DNA from: Rubrivivax albus | GTDB lineage: Bacteria; Pseudomonadota; Gammaproteobacteria; Burkholderiales; Burkholderiaceae_C | Direction of reading: 5' to 3' | Length of the DNA stretch: 64,000 nucleotides | Assembly: GCF_004016515.1 (NCBI RefSeq) | Contig: NZ_SACT01000006.1 | Span: 237,159 to 301,158, forward strand | In this document: in pieces, positions 26,331-35,471 of the stretch | Layout of the letters: the number at the start of each line of letters is the position of its first letter | How positions within the stretch are numbered: position 1 is the stretch's first letter | Program-made: the position numbers and the translations under genes | The notes under the pieces: generated by a model | The model's input: the letters and a program-made list of their open reading frames with translations, nothing else | Databases searched by the model: none | Told to the model about the DNA's origin: nothing

Positions 26331-28090
26331 CAGTGTTCCGTCCCCAGGTAGGCGGCGCGGACCTCGGGGCTGGCCTGCACCTCGGCCGGCGTGCCCTCGA
26401 TCAGCCGGGTGCCGAACTCCATCACCACCACGCGGTCGGCCAGGCCCATCACGAAGTCCATGTCGTGCTCCACCAGCAGCAGGCTCATGCCCTCGGCCTT
26501 GAGCTGGCGCAGCACCTCGGCCAGCGCGTGTTTCTCGTGGTGGCGCAGGCCGGCGGCCGGCTCGTCCAGCAGTAGCAGCGCCGGGTCGGTGGCCAGCGCC
26601 CGGGCGATCTCCATCAGCCGCTGCGGGCCCAGTGCCAGGTTGCCGGCCAGTTCGTGCATCTGCGCGGCCATGCCGATGCGCGCCAGCTGGCGCTCGGCCT
26701 CGGCGAACAGACGACGCTCCTCGGCACGGTCCAGCCGCAGCATGGCCTGCAGCACGCCGGCCTTCGTGCGACCGTAGCCACCCAGGGCCACGTTCTCCAG
26801 CACCGTCATCTCCGGGATCATCTTCACGTGCTGGAAGGTGCGCGAGATGCCCAGCCGCGCGATGGCGCGCGACGGCATCCCGCCGATGGCCTGGCCGCGC
26901 CAGCGCACCGCGCCGGCGGTCAGCGGCAGCACGCCGGTGACGAGGTTGAAGGTGGTGGACTTGCCGGCGCCGTTGGGGCCGATCAGCGCGACGATCTGCC
27001 CGGCGTCGACGGCGAAGCTCACGTCATTGACCGCCACCAGCCCGCCGAACTGCTTGCGCACGGCGTCCACTTCCAGCAGCCGTTCGCCGGCCGCCGGCCG
27101 CTGACGTTGCGGCAGCGGGGCTGCATCGGCCCAGTCACGCGGCCGGGTGACCGTGGGGGCCCAGCGCGCGAAGAAGCTCCACAGCCCATCGGGCGCGAAC
27201 TTCAGCACCACCACCAGCACGATGCCGAAGACGATGATCTCGAAGCTGCCGCTGGTGCCCAGCAGCTGCGGCAGCAGCACCTGCAGTTCGTCCTCCACCA
27301 GGCGGACGATGGCCGAGCCCAGGAAGGCGCCCCAGACATGGCCGACGCCACCGAGCACGGCCATGAACAGATACTCGATGCCCTTGTTGATGCCGAAGGG
27401 GGACGGGCTCACGCTGCGCTGGAAGTGCGCGAACAGCCAGCCCGACACAGCCGCCAGCACCGCCGCCAGCACGAAGGCGGTGAGCTTGTAGCGGAAGGTG
27501 GAGATGCCCATGGCCTCGGCCATCGTCGAACCGTGCTTGAGCGCGCGGATGGCCCGCCCGGGCCGCGAATCCAGCAGGCGGATCACGCCCAGTGCCGCGA
27601 GCAGCGCGATGGCCCACACCAGCGGGTGCAGGCCGCGCCCGGTGCCCAGGTCCACGCCGAAGAAGCTCATCGCCGGAATGCCGAGCAGCCCGTCGTACTT
27701 GCCCAGCGCCTCGGTGTTGGCCATGGCGTAGTTCAGTGCCAGGCCCCAGGCGATGGTGGCCAGCGGCAGGTAGTGGCCGGACATGCGCAGCGTCAGCGCG
27801 CCCAGCAGCAGCGCCGTCAGCACGGCCAGCCCCACGCCGACGGCCAGCGTCACCAGCGGCGGCAGCCCGGTCTGCGTGGCGAGGTACGCCGCGGCGTAAC
27901 CGCCGATGCCGACGAAGGCCGCCTGCCCGAAGGACGTGAGCCCGGCCACACCGGTGAGCAGCACCAGGCCCAGCGCCACCAGCGCATACAGGCCGATGTA
28001 GATGCTCTGCGTGATCCAGAAGTCCGGCACCGGGGCCAGCGGCAACAGCATCATGACCGCCGCGAAGGCGGGGAAGGTCCAGCGCTGCAT
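26330..28090 (-). CDS. Fused LivM permease–LivG ATPase
   Basis: 586 residues: a LivM-type permease (about 1–320, with multiple membrane segments and the typical FGQAAFVGIGGYAAAYL) joined through a short linker (LPQRQRPAAGERLLEVD) to a complete LivG ATPase. The ATPase has Walker A GPNGAGKST, RTFQHVKMIPEMTV, LALGPQRLMEIARAL (signature slightly altered: LGPQR in place of SGGQQ), Walker B LLLLDEPAAGL and LLVEHDMDFV. Such permease–ATPase fusions occur in some Liv systems. ATG 28090 starts 2 bp after the LivH stop. No frameshift is needed to read the fusion. Confidence 0.9.
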   Translation of the reverse strand: MQRWTFPAFAAVMMLLPLAPVPDFWITQSIYIGLYALVALGLVLLTGVAGLTSFGQAAFVGIGGYAAAYLATQTGLPPLVTLAVGVGLAVLTALLLGALTLRMSGHYLPLATIAWGLALNYAMANTEALGKYDGLLGIPAMSFFGVDLGTGRGLHPLVWAIALLAALGVIRLLDSRPGRAIRALKHGSTMAEAMGISTFRYKLTAFVLAAVLAAVSGWLFAHFQRSVSPSPFGINKGIEYLFMAVLGGVGHVWGAFLGSAIVRLVEDELQVLLPQLLGTSGSFEIIVFGIVLVVVLKFAPDGLWSFFARWAPTVTRPRDWADAAPLPQRQRPAAGERLLEVDAVRKQFGGLVAVNDVSFAVDAGQIVALIGPNGAGKSTTFNLVTGVLPLTAGAVRWRGQAIGGMPSRAIARLGISRTFQHVKMIPEMTVLENVALGGYGRTKAGVLQAMLRLDRAEERRLFAEAERQLARIGMAAQMHELAGNLALGPQRLMEIARALATDPALLLLDEPAAGLRHHEKHALAEVLRQLKAEGMSLLLVEHDMDFVMGLADRVVVMEFGTRLIEGTPAEVQASPEVRAAYLGTEH

Positions 28091-28092
28091 GA

Positions 28093-29130
28093 TCAGTATT
28101 CCTCGCCGTGCGGGTCGCGCAGGCTGCGCCACAGCAGGATCGGCAGGATGGCCGAGAACACGATGACTTCCTTGTACGGGCTGGACCAGAAGCTGCCGAA
28201 GGCCTCCAGCAGCCCCACGCCCAGCGCACCGACCATCGCCAGCGGGTAGCTGGCCAGGCCGGCGAACACGGCGGCGACGAAGCCCTTCAGGCCGATGAGG
28301 AAGCCGCTGTCGTAGAACACCGTGGTGGTGGGCCCGATCAGCAGGCCCGACAGCGCGCCGATGAAGGCCGCCATCGTGAACGACAGGCGCCCGGCGCTGC
28401 TGCTGGAGATGCCCATCAGCCGTGCGCCGAGCCGGTTGACCGCGGTGGCCCTCAGGGCCTTGCCCGTCAGGCTCTTCTCGAAGAACAGCCACAGGCTGCC
28501 GATGAGCGCCAGCGACGCGGCGAAGATGATCACCGTCTGCCCCGACAGCGTGAGCGCGCCCAGCGAGAAACGCGCGTCCCAGAAGCTGGGGTTGCGGAAG
28601 CCCTCGGCACCGAAGAAGAACAGGCCCAGCCCCAGCAGCGCGAAGTGCACGCCGACGGAGACGATCAGCAGCACGAGCACGGTGGCGTCGGCCAGCGACT
28701 CGTAGGCCAGGCGGTACAGCAGCGCGCCGAAGGGCGTGACCAGCGCCACCGTCAGCGCGGCCTGCGCCAGCAGCGGCAACTGCATCGGAGCCACCCACCA
28801 GGTCAGCGCGCTCACGGCCACCGGGTAGGCCAGCGTGCGCCCAGCCTGCACGGCCAGCCGGCCCAGGGGCTGGCGGTGGCGCAGGCCGGTGGCCAGGTCC
28901 TGCAGCACCACGGCCGCCGCCAGCACCAGCAGGAACCACACGGTGCCCGGCACCTGCCCGGTCTGCAGCAGCGCCAGGGTCAGCGCCCCGAAGGCGACGA
29001 ACTCGCCCTGCGGGATGAAGATCACCCGCGTGACGGCGAACACCAGCACCGTGGCCAGGGCCAGCAGCGCGTAGATGGCGCCGTTGGTCAGGCCGTCCAG
29101 GGCCAGGATGCTGGCGATCGTCGCGTCCAT
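28093..29130 (-). CDS. ABC transporter permease, LivH type
   Basis: A 345-residue inner-membrane permease with about eight to nine membrane segments. Typical LivH features: [21 protein letters not shown] at the N-terminus, [14 protein letters not shown], and the cytoplasmic loop [22 protein letters not shown] that contacts the ATPases. It carries an extra segment around 75–110 ([21 protein letters not shown]) compared with standard LivH. Part of the CoA-degradation transport operon, 18 bp after the binding-protein gene. Confidence 0.9.
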   Translation of the reverse strand: MDATIASILALDGLTNGAIYALLALATVLVFAVTRVIFIPQGEFVAFGALTLALLQTGQVPGTVWFLLVLAAAVVLQDLATGLRHRQPLGRLAVQAGRTLAYPVAVSALTWWVAPMQLPLLAQAALTVALVTPFGALLYRLAYESLADATVLVLLIVSVGVHFALLGLGLFFFGAEGFRNPSFWDARFSLGALTLSGQTVIIFAASLALIGSLWLFFEKSLTGKALRATAVNRLGARLMGISSSSAGRLSFTMAAFIGALSGLLIGPTTTVFYDSGFLIGLKGFVAAVFAGLASYPLAMVGALGVGLLEAFGSFWSSPYKEVIVFSAILPILLWRSLRDPHGEEY

Positions 29131-29148
29131 CGTGCGCTGCCCGTGGCC

Positions 29149-30282
29149 TTACTGCACGACGACGAACTTGCCGCCCTTGACCTGCAGCAGCACACCCGTC
29201 TCGTTGGTGTAGCCCCAGTGGTCGGTGGCCGTCCAGTTCATCACGCCGTGCGAGAAGATCGTGCGGCCCATGGTCTCGATGGCATCACGCAGCGCAGCAC
29301 GGAACTCAGGCGTGCCCGGCTTGGCCTTCTTCAGCGCCACCGGCAGCACCTTCTCCATCACGATCTGCGCGTCGTAGGCGTGTCCCGCGAACTGGTTGCG
29401 CGAACCCGCGCCGTAGGCGGCCTCGAACTTGGTCACGAAGTCCACCGCCACCGCCTTGGACGGGTGGTTAGCCGGCAGCTGCTCGGCCACCACGGCCGGG
29501 CCGCTGACCACGTAGCCGCCTTCGACGTCCTTGCCGCCGATGCGCACCAGGTCGGGCGTCGCCGCGGCGTGGGTCTGGTAGATCTTGCCCTTGTAGCCGC
29601 GCTCGATCAGGCCCTTGTGCGGCATCGCCGCGCCGGAGCCGGAGGCCACGACGAGGATGGCGTCCGGGTTGGCCGAGACCAGCTTCAGCGCCTGCGGCGT
29701 GACGCTGGTGTCGGTGCGGGCGAAGCGCTCGGTGGTCACCAGGGTGATGCCGGCGGCGCCCAGGTCGGCGTTCATCTGCTTGAGCCAGAGCTCGCCGTAG
29801 CCGTCGTTGTAGCCCAGGAAGCCCAGCGTCTTCACGCCGTTCTTCTTCATGTGCTCGATGATGGGGAAAGCCATCACGTTGGCGCCCTGTGGCAGGCGGT
29901 AGACCCAGCGCTCCTGGTCGGGCGGCACGCCCACCGGCGCGATCGACAGCTGCGGCGTCTTGCTCTCCAGCGCCACCGGCGCCACCGCGGCCGACACCAC
30001 GGTGATCGAGCCGCCGAACAGGATGTCGACCTTGTCGTCGGTGACGAAGCGGCGCGCGTTGGTCACGCCCTTGCCCGGGTCGGACGCGTCGTCGAGCACG
30101 ATCAGGTTGATCTTCTCGCCGGCGATCTCCTTCGGGAACAGCTTGAACTGGTTGCCCACCGGGATGCCCAGGCCCGAGGCCGGACCGGTGAGCGACAGGG
30201 TCACGCCGATGTTCACGTCGGCGAAGGCGGAGGTCGCCAGCAGCGCCGCCGCAGCAGCCAGGGTCTTCTTCAGCAGTTTCAC
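29149..30282 (-). CDS. Periplasmic binding protein of the Liv-type ABC transporter
   Basis: 377 residues, LivK-like type I periplasmic binding fold. The signal peptide is LLKKTLAAAAALLATSAFA, followed by DVNIGVTLSLTGPASGLG, the typical mature start. Read from a GTG start at 30282 because GAGGAG lies 8 bp upstream and the signal peptide begins right there; no ATG fits. It feeds the adjacent LivH/LivMG/LivF importer. The ligand is unknown; the neighbouring CoA ligase and beta-oxidation genes suggest an aromatic or aliphatic carboxylate. Confidence 0.9.
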   Translation of the reverse strand: MKLLKKTLAAAAALLATSAFADVNIGVTLSLTGPASGLGIPVGNQFKLFPKEIAGEKINLIVLDDASDPGKGVTNARRFVTDDKVDILFGGSITVVSAAVAPVALESKTPQLSIAPVGVPPDQERWVYRLPQGANVMAFPIIEHMKKNGVKTLGFLGYNDGYGELWLKQMNADLGAAGITLVTTERFARTDTSVTPQALKLVSANPDAILVVASGSGAAMPHKGLIERGYKGKIYQTHAAATPDLVRIGGKDVEGGYVVSGPAVVAEQLPANHPSKAVAVDFVTKFEAAYGAGSRNQFAGHAYDAQIVMEKVLPVALKKAKPGTPEFRAALRDAIETMGRTIFSHGVMNWTATDHWGYTNETGVLLQVKGGKFVVVQ

Positions 30283-30311
30283 GGGGTCGTCTCCTCGGGG
30301 GTGGATGAGGC

Positions 30312-30731
30312 TCACTGGCACAGCGCCTTGATGTCCTCGGGAATCGGGATCGAGCGCAGGCGGTCGCGGTTCTCGGCGTCGCGCTGCACGAAGACACGCA
30401 GTTCGGTGCCTTCGCAGATCAGGTCGTCGCCGCGCTTGACCACGTGGCGGTGCTTGAAGGTCTTGGCGTTCCACTCCTCCACCGTGGTGTGTACCTCGAT
30501 GGTCTCGCCGTAGGTGGCGCTCTTGACGAAGGTGGTCTGGATCTCCAGCAGCGGCGTGCCGACGATGCCGCGCGTCTTCTCCAGCACGCGCCAGGGTTCG
30601 ACGCCATGGGCCATGAAGAAGGCCAGCGAGGCCTCGTCCATCCACTTCAGGAAATTGGGGAAGAAGACGATGCCGGCCGGGTCGCAGTCGCCGAAGCGGA
30701 TGGTGACGCGGTGGATGTGGGACTTGCTCAT
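30312..30731 (-). CDS. 4-hydroxybenzoyl-CoA-type (hotdog) thioesterase
   Basis: A 139-residue hotdog-fold acyl-CoA thioesterase. The catalytic motif is present as IRFGDCDPAGIVFFPNFLKWMDEA, matching the 4HBT family with its active-site Asp in DCDPAGI. It hydrolyses an aryl- or acyl-CoA to the free acid plus CoA; in this operon it could release the pathway's end product or rescue trapped CoA. It lies 10 bp after the SDR gene. Confidence 0.88.
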   Translation of the reverse strand: MSKSHIHRVTIRFGDCDPAGIVFFPNFLKWMDEASLAFFMAHGVEPWRVLEKTRGIVGTPLLEIQTTFVKSATYGETIEVHTTVEEWNAKTFKHRHVVKRGDDLICEGTELRVFVQRDAENRDRLRSIPIPEDIKALCQ

Positions 30732-30741
30732 CGCGACGTGC

Positions 30742-31506
30742 TCAGCGGGGCGCCATGCGCAGCGCGCCGTCCAGGCGGATCACCTCGCCGTTCAGGTGCG
30801 TGTTGGTCACGATGTGCGCCGCCAGCGCCGCGAACTCCTCCGGATGCCCCAGGCGCTTCGGGAACGGGATCGAGTTCGCCAGCGAGGCCTGCACCTCCTC
30901 CGGCAGCTCCTTCATCAGCGGCGTCGAGAACAGCCCCGGCGCGATGGTGGCCACGCGGATGCCGAACTGCGCCAGGTCGCGCGCCAGCGGCAGCGTCATG
31001 CCGACGATGCCGCCCTTGCTGGCGGAATAGGCCTGCTGGCCGACCTGGCCGTCGTAGGCGGCCACCGAGGCCGTCATCAGCATCACGCCGCGCTCGCCGT
31101 CCTCCAGCGGGTCCAGCTTCGCGATGCGCGCCGCCGCCAGCCGCAGCACGTTGTAGGTGCCCAGCAGGTTGACGCGGATCACGCGCTCGAAGCCGTCCAG
31201 CGGGCTGGGCGTGCCGTCGCGGTTCAACACGCGCTTGGCGGTGCCGATGCCGGCGATGTTCATCACGATGCGCGGCGTGCCCCAGGCCTTCTCCACCGCG
31301 TCCAGCGCCGCCTCGACGCTGGCGGTGTCGGTGATGTCGCCGGTCAGCGCCAGGCCGCCGATCTGCTGCGCCACCGCCTGCGCCTTGTCGGCACCGACGT
31401 CCAGCACCGCCACCTTGGCACCCGCCTGCGCCAGCGCCACGGCCGTCGCGGCGCCCAGACCACTGCCGCCGCCGGTGACCAGGGCCACCTGTCCTTCGAT
31501 CTTCAT
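30742..31506 (-). CDS. SDR-family 3-hydroxyacyl-CoA dehydrogenase-like
   Basis: 254 residues, classical SDR: cofactor loop TGGGSGLGAA, ALTGDITD, NIAGIGTAKR (NAG-like), catalytic Ser in LMTASVAAYDG, YSASK catalytic Tyr/Lys, and IAPGLFSTP. It resembles HSD17B10-like type 2 3-hydroxyacyl-CoA dehydrogenases, which would oxidise the 3-hydroxyacyl-CoA made by the neighbouring crotonase. Assignment to that step is inference from context. Confidence 0.85.
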   Translation of the reverse strand: MKIEGQVALVTGGGSGLGAATAVALAQAGAKVAVLDVGADKAQAVAQQIGGLALTGDITDTASVEAALDAVEKAWGTPRIVMNIAGIGTAKRVLNRDGTPSPLDGFERVIRVNLLGTYNVLRLAAARIAKLDPLEDGERGVMLMTASVAAYDGQVGQQAYSASKGGIVGMTLPLARDLAQFGIRVATIAPGLFSTPLMKELPEEVQASLANSIPFPKRLGHPEEFAALAAHIVTNTHLNGEVIRLDGALRMAPR

Positions 31507-31525
31507 GCTCTGGTTCTCCTGAATG

Positions 31526-32773
31526 TCAGCGCGCGTCGGGGTTCTCGATCAGCAGCGCAATGCCCTGGCCGCCGCCGACGCAGGCGGACGATACGCCCCA
31601 GCGGGCACCGATTTCCTTGAGTTGGCGCGCGACGGTAATCGTCAGGCGCACGCCGGTGGCGGCCAGCGGATGGCCCAGCGCGATGGCACCGCCGTGCACG
31701 TTGAGCTTGTCCAGGTCCAGGCCCAGTTCACGCTGCACGGCCAGCGTCTGCGCGCCCTGCGCCTCGTTGATCTCGAAGCGGGCGATGTCGGACAGCTGCA
31801 GGCCAGCGCCTTCCAGCAGCCGCCTGATCGCCGGCGCCGGGCCGATGCCCATGATCTCCGGCGGCACGCCGACAGCGGCCGCAGCGGCGATGCGGCCCAG
31901 CGGCCTGGCGCCCCAGGCGCGCATGGCGTCGCCGGAGGCCACGACGGCCGCCGCCGCCGCATCGGTCAGCGCCGAGCTGTTGCCGCCGGTCTGAACGCCA
32001 CCGTCGAACACCGCACGCAGTTTGGCCAGCACCTCCGGAGGCGACAGGCGCGGATGGGTATCCCGATCGGCCACGGGCGCCTTGCCGGCCAACTTCAGCC
32101 GCCGCGGCTTGTAGCCCTCGAGCGCGAAGGTCTCGTTCTCCACCGGCACGATCTCGCCAGCCAGGAAGCCGCTCTCCTGCGCCGCCACCGCGCGGGCGAA
32201 GGACATCGACGCGAAGGCGTCCACGTCGGCTCGCGTGATGCCGTACTTCTGCGCCAGGTTCTCGGCGGTCTGGATCATCGAGATCGCCGCGGCAGGGTCG
32301 GTCAGCGCCTCCCACATGTAGTCCCTGAACTGCGGCAACTGGCCGAGCTTGAAGCCCTGGCGGTGCTCGAAGGCCGCGATGGGGTTGCGCGTCATCGACT
32401 CGGTGCCCACCACCAGCGCGCGCTGCACGGCGCCGCTGCCGATCTGCTCGGCCGCCTGGCGGAACAGCTCGAAGCCGGTGCCGCAGATGCGCTGCACCAT
32501 GATGGCCGGCACGTCCACGGGCACCCCGGCATAGAGGCCGATGTGGCGCGGCACGTAGAACTGGTCGAAGCCGCCGGGTGCCATGTTGCCGGCGATCACC
32601 GAGTCGATGTCGCTGGCGGCCACGCCGCTGCGCGCGAGCACCGCCTTCGCGGCCTTGATGCCCAGGTCGATCGGGTTCGCGTCGGCGAAGGCGCCGCAGT
32701 AGTCGACCATCGGCGTGCGCACGCCGTCGAGCATCCAGACGTCGTCGAAGGATTGGTACAGGCCTCGGCTCAT
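31526..32773 (-). CDS. Acetyl-CoA acyltransferase (thiolase)
   Basis: 415 residues, thiolase fold. Nucleophile Cys in VQRICGTGFE, HGGAIALGHPLAATG with the catalytic His, and the second Cys in SSACVGGGQG, so the active site is complete. It cleaves a 3-ketoacyl-CoA to acetyl-CoA and a shortened acyl-CoA. It overlaps the upstream crotonase stop by 4 bp and precedes the SDR by 19 bp. Confidence 0.9.
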   Translation of the reverse strand: MSRGLYQSFDDVWMLDGVRTPMVDYCGAFADANPIDLGIKAAKAVLARSGVAASDIDSVIAGNMAPGGFDQFYVPRHIGLYAGVPVDVPAIMVQRICGTGFELFRQAAEQIGSGAVQRALVVGTESMTRNPIAAFEHRQGFKLGQLPQFRDYMWEALTDPAAAISMIQTAENLAQKYGITRADVDAFASMSFARAVAAQESGFLAGEIVPVENETFALEGYKPRRLKLAGKAPVADRDTHPRLSPPEVLAKLRAVFDGGVQTGGNSSALTDAAAAAVVASGDAMRAWGARPLGRIAAAAAVGVPPEIMGIGPAPAIRRLLEGAGLQLSDIARFEINEAQGAQTLAVQRELGLDLDKLNVHGGAIALGHPLAATGVRLTITVARQLKEIGARWGVSSACVGGGQGIALLIENPDAR

Positions 32774-33552
32774 GACGATTTCCCCACCTTGCCGGCGCGC
32801 TTTTCCAGGAAGTCGCGCACGCGTTGCTTGGCCGCGTCGTCGCCCTGCGCGATGGCCGACATCAGGCTCTCGACGAACAGGCCCTCGGCCGGCGCCATCT
32901 CGGCGATGCGCGGCAGCGCCTGCACGATGGCGTAGTTGGACAGTGGCGCGTTGCTGGCGATGCGTGCCGCCAGCGCCATGGCCTTGGCCAGGCCTTCACC
33001 CTCGCCCACCAGGTAGTTCGACAGGCCGGCGGCCTGACCCTCGGCCGCGTCGAACACGCGGCCGGTGAGCATCATGTCGGTCATGCGCGCCACGCCCATC
33101 AGGCGCGGGATGCGCACCGAACCGCTGCCGCCGACGAAGATGCCGCGCTGGCCTTCCGGCAACCCGTAGAAGGTGCTGGGTTCGGCCACGCGCAGATGGG
33201 CGGTGGCGGCCAGTTCCAGCCCGCCTCCGACCACCGCGCCGTGCAGCACGGCGATCACCGGCACGCGGCCGTACTGGATCTGGTCGAAGGCCGCGTGCCA
33301 GCCGCGCGAGTGGTGGATGCCCTCGGCCACGCTCTGCTCGGTGACCTCCGACAGGTCCAGCCCGGCGCAGAAGTGCTCGCCCTCGCCGCTGATCACGGCC
33401 ACGCGGGCGTCGTCCGGCAGGTTGACGAACGCGGTCTGCAGCTCGCGGACCAGGGTGTTGTTGATGGCGTTGCGCTTGCTCGGCCGGTTCAACCGCAGGT
33501 GGGCGATGCCGGCGTCGATGCTGACACTCAGCAGGTCGTACGAAACGTTCAT
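32770..33552 (-). CDS. Enoyl-CoA hydratase/isomerase (crotonase)
   Basis: 260 residues, crotonase fold. The oxyanion-hole segments are HFCAGLDLSEV and GAVVGGGLELAA. The expected second catalytic Glu region reads EGQRGIFVGGSGSVRIPRL. It probably hydrates the enoyl-CoA made by the ligase and dehydrogenase steps. Both ends overlap neighbours by 4 bp (fcs-like gene upstream, thiolase downstream), a sign of translational coupling. Confidence 0.88.
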   Translation of the reverse strand: MNVSYDLLSVSIDAGIAHLRLNRPSKRNAINNTLVRELQTAFVNLPDDARVAVISGEGEHFCAGLDLSEVTEQSVAEGIHHSRGWHAAFDQIQYGRVPVIAVLHGAVVGGGLELAATAHLRVAEPSTFYGLPEGQRGIFVGGSGSVRIPRLMGVARMTDMMLTGRVFDAAEGQAAGLSNYLVGEGEGLAKAMALAARIASNAPLSNYAIVQALPRIAEMAPAEGLFVESLMSAIAQGDDAAKQRVRDFLEKRAGKVGKSS

Positions 33553-35354
33553 GGTCGGATGACGCCGGGGCCGCCGGCGTAGAGCTGCTGCACCTGTTCG
33601 GCACGCCGTGCCAGCACGGCACGCTGGTTGATGTATCCCTTGTCGGTGATCTCGCCGGCGTCGGTACTCGGCGGCTCGGCCAGGATCAGCGCGCGCGTGG
33701 GCACCTGCGACGAGCCACCGCCGGCGGCCTTCATGCCGCGCAGTGCGGTGGCGACCGTGTCGGCCAGTGCCTCTGGCGACAGCTGGGCCGCGGCGGGCGA
33801 CGGGAACACCAGCACGCCGACCTCGTCGCGGTCGTGCCCGGTGATCACCACGTCCTGCGCGTACGGCGCCAGCGCCGAGACCACGCGCACGCGCAGCGTG
33901 CCCACGCTGACCCAGGTGCCGGTGGTGAGCTTGAAGTCCTCGGCCACGCGGCCGTCGAAGACCACGCCCTGCTCCGGGTGCGCCCCGTCGGCCAGCAGGC
34001 CGGCGTCGCCGATGCAGTAGTAGCCCTCGGCGTCGAAGGCCTTGGCGGTGAGTTCCGGCGCGTCACGGTAGCCGGGGAAGATGTTGACGCCGCGCACGCG
34101 CATCTCGAGCTTGCCCCCGTTCGGAATGAACTTCAGCTCGGTGCCCGGCAGCGGCAAGCCGATGACGCCGGCCTTCTCCAGCCGCCAGTGCGCGCTGGTG
34201 ATGGCCGGCGAGGTTTCGGTCGAGCCCCAGGAGGTCGTCAGCCAGATCTCCGAACCACGCACCTTGCGGGCCAGGGCCTGCAGCCGGTCCCACGTGGCCT
34301 GGGGCAGCGCGGCGCCCGCGTAGAACACCACCCGCAACCGCTCGAAGAAGCGGCGGGCCATCGCGTCGTCTGCCTCCAGGATCGGCAGCAGCAGGTCCAG
34401 GCCGCGCGGCACGTTGAAGTAGATCGTGGGCTGGATCTCGGCCAGGTTGCGTGCCGACTTGTCGATCAGGCCCGGTGCCGGGCGCCCCTCGTCGATCACC
34501 AGGTGGCCGCCGTTGCGCAGCACCATGTTCAGGTTGTGGTTGCCGCCGAAGGTGTGGCTCCAGGGCAGCCAGTCCACCAGCACCGGCTTCTCGGTGTCCA
34601 GGAAACGCCAGGCCTGGGCGATCATCTGCTGGTTGGCACACAGCATGCGGTGGGTGTTGATCACCACCTTGGGGTGCCCGGTGGAGCCGGACGTCAGCAG
34701 GTACTTGGCGTGCGTGTCGGGCGTGATGGTCTCGAACGCGGCCTGCACGGCCGGCCCTTCGGCGGTCCGCAGCAGGCTGTCGAAGCTCAGCGCGCCGGGA
34801 AAGTCCTCCGCGCCCTGGCTGAAGACGGTGACGGCGTGCAGGCCGGCGCTAGCAATGGCCGGGCCGTAGACCTTGGCGTCGGACGCGTACACCAGCGCCG
34901 GGCCCAGCGTGTTCAGGATGCCGTGGATCTTGCTGTGGTCCTTGGTCAGGCGGCAGTAGGCACTGGAGACGGTGCAGACCGCGCGGCCCACGTGCATGGC
35001 TGCCAGCATCAGCAGCAGGTGGTCGATGGCGTTGTCCGACAGCACCACCACCGGCGCCTGCGGCAGCAGCTTCAGGCCCAGCAGGCTCTGCGCGACCCGG
35101 CCCACCTGCTCGCGCGCCTGGCGCCACGTCAGGCGGCGCCAGGGTGCGTCGTGCGGGCCGTCCACGGCGCGCTCACTGAAGGCCGGTGCGTCGGGCGTCA
35201 CGGCGGCCCAGTGGTCCAGCCACTCGCCGATGCAACGGGCATAGGGCTTCAACGGCTCGGGCGAACGCAGCACGAAGCTGCCGTCGTCGAACGGGATGCG
35301 CACCGTGCGCGGCGGCGCGATGAGCGCCGGATCGTCGAGGAAGCTGCCGGTCAT
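33549..35354 (-). CDS. Feruloyl-CoA synthase-like AMP-forming CoA ligase
   Basis: 601 residues, ANL superfamily. AMP-binding P-loop LLTSGSTGHPKVVINTH, motif TSWGSTETSPAIT, and the hinge/A8 region YYCIGDAGLL, followed by GRVAEDFKLTTGTWVSVG. The overall pattern matches proteins annotated as feruloyl-CoA synthases, which activate hydroxycinnamates. ATG 35354 is chosen over longer starts because it has GGAG 6 bp upstream and leaves the 16-bp palindrome outside the gene. First gene of the operon. No vanillin dehydrogenase is present; the thiolase/SDR set instead suggests beta-oxidative side-chain shortening. Confidence 0.85.
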   Translation of the reverse strand: MTGSFLDDPALIAPPRTVRIPFDDGSFVLRSPEPLKPYARCIGEWLDHWAAVTPDAPAFSERAVDGPHDAPWRRLTWRQAREQVGRVAQSLLGLKLLPQAPVVVLSDNAIDHLLLMLAAMHVGRAVCTVSSAYCRLTKDHSKIHGILNTLGPALVYASDAKVYGPAIASAGLHAVTVFSQGAEDFPGALSFDSLLRTAEGPAVQAAFETITPDTHAKYLLTSGSTGHPKVVINTHRMLCANQQMIAQAWRFLDTEKPVLVDWLPWSHTFGGNHNLNMVLRNGGHLVIDEGRPAPGLIDKSARNLAEIQPTIYFNVPRGLDLLLPILEADDAMARRFFERLRVVFYAGAALPQATWDRLQALARKVRGSEIWLTTSWGSTETSPAITSAHWRLEKAGVIGLPLPGTELKFIPNGGKLEMRVRGVNIFPGYRDAPELTAKAFDAEGYYCIGDAGLLADGAHPEQGVVFDGRVAEDFKLTTGTWVSVGTLRVRVVSALAPYAQDVVITGHDRDEVGVLVFPSPAAAQLSPEALADTVATALRGMKAAGGGSSQVPTRALILAEPPSTDAGEITDKGYINQRAVLARRAEQVQQLYAGGPGVIRP

Positions 35355-35374
35355 GCGGGTCTCCACCACCAGTC

Positions 35375-35390
35375 CATACACATGTGTATG
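35375..35390. promoter_or_regulatory. Perfect 16-bp palindrome, likely TetR-type operator
   Basis: CATACACATGTGTATG is a perfect inverted repeat, 21 bp upstream of the ligase start and in the gap shared with the divergent TetR-type gene. A weaker copy (CATACATCACTGCATG) lies at 35452–35467, nearer the regulator. Two sites in a divergent gap fit autorepression plus control of the catabolic operon by the adjacent regulator; ligand probably an acyl-CoA (inference). Confidence 0.65.
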
Positions 35391-35471
35391 TGTTTGGAGC
35401 GGCATCGTAGACGCACTTTTCTGCATGAAAATTCGGGTTTCCCCTGGCTCCATACATCACTGCATGGCGAC

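Noticed and set aside
28108..30513. An 800-codon plus-strand open frame over the liv genes
   Set aside because: Antisense to well-supported permease and binding-protein genes; composition typical of GC-driven open frames.
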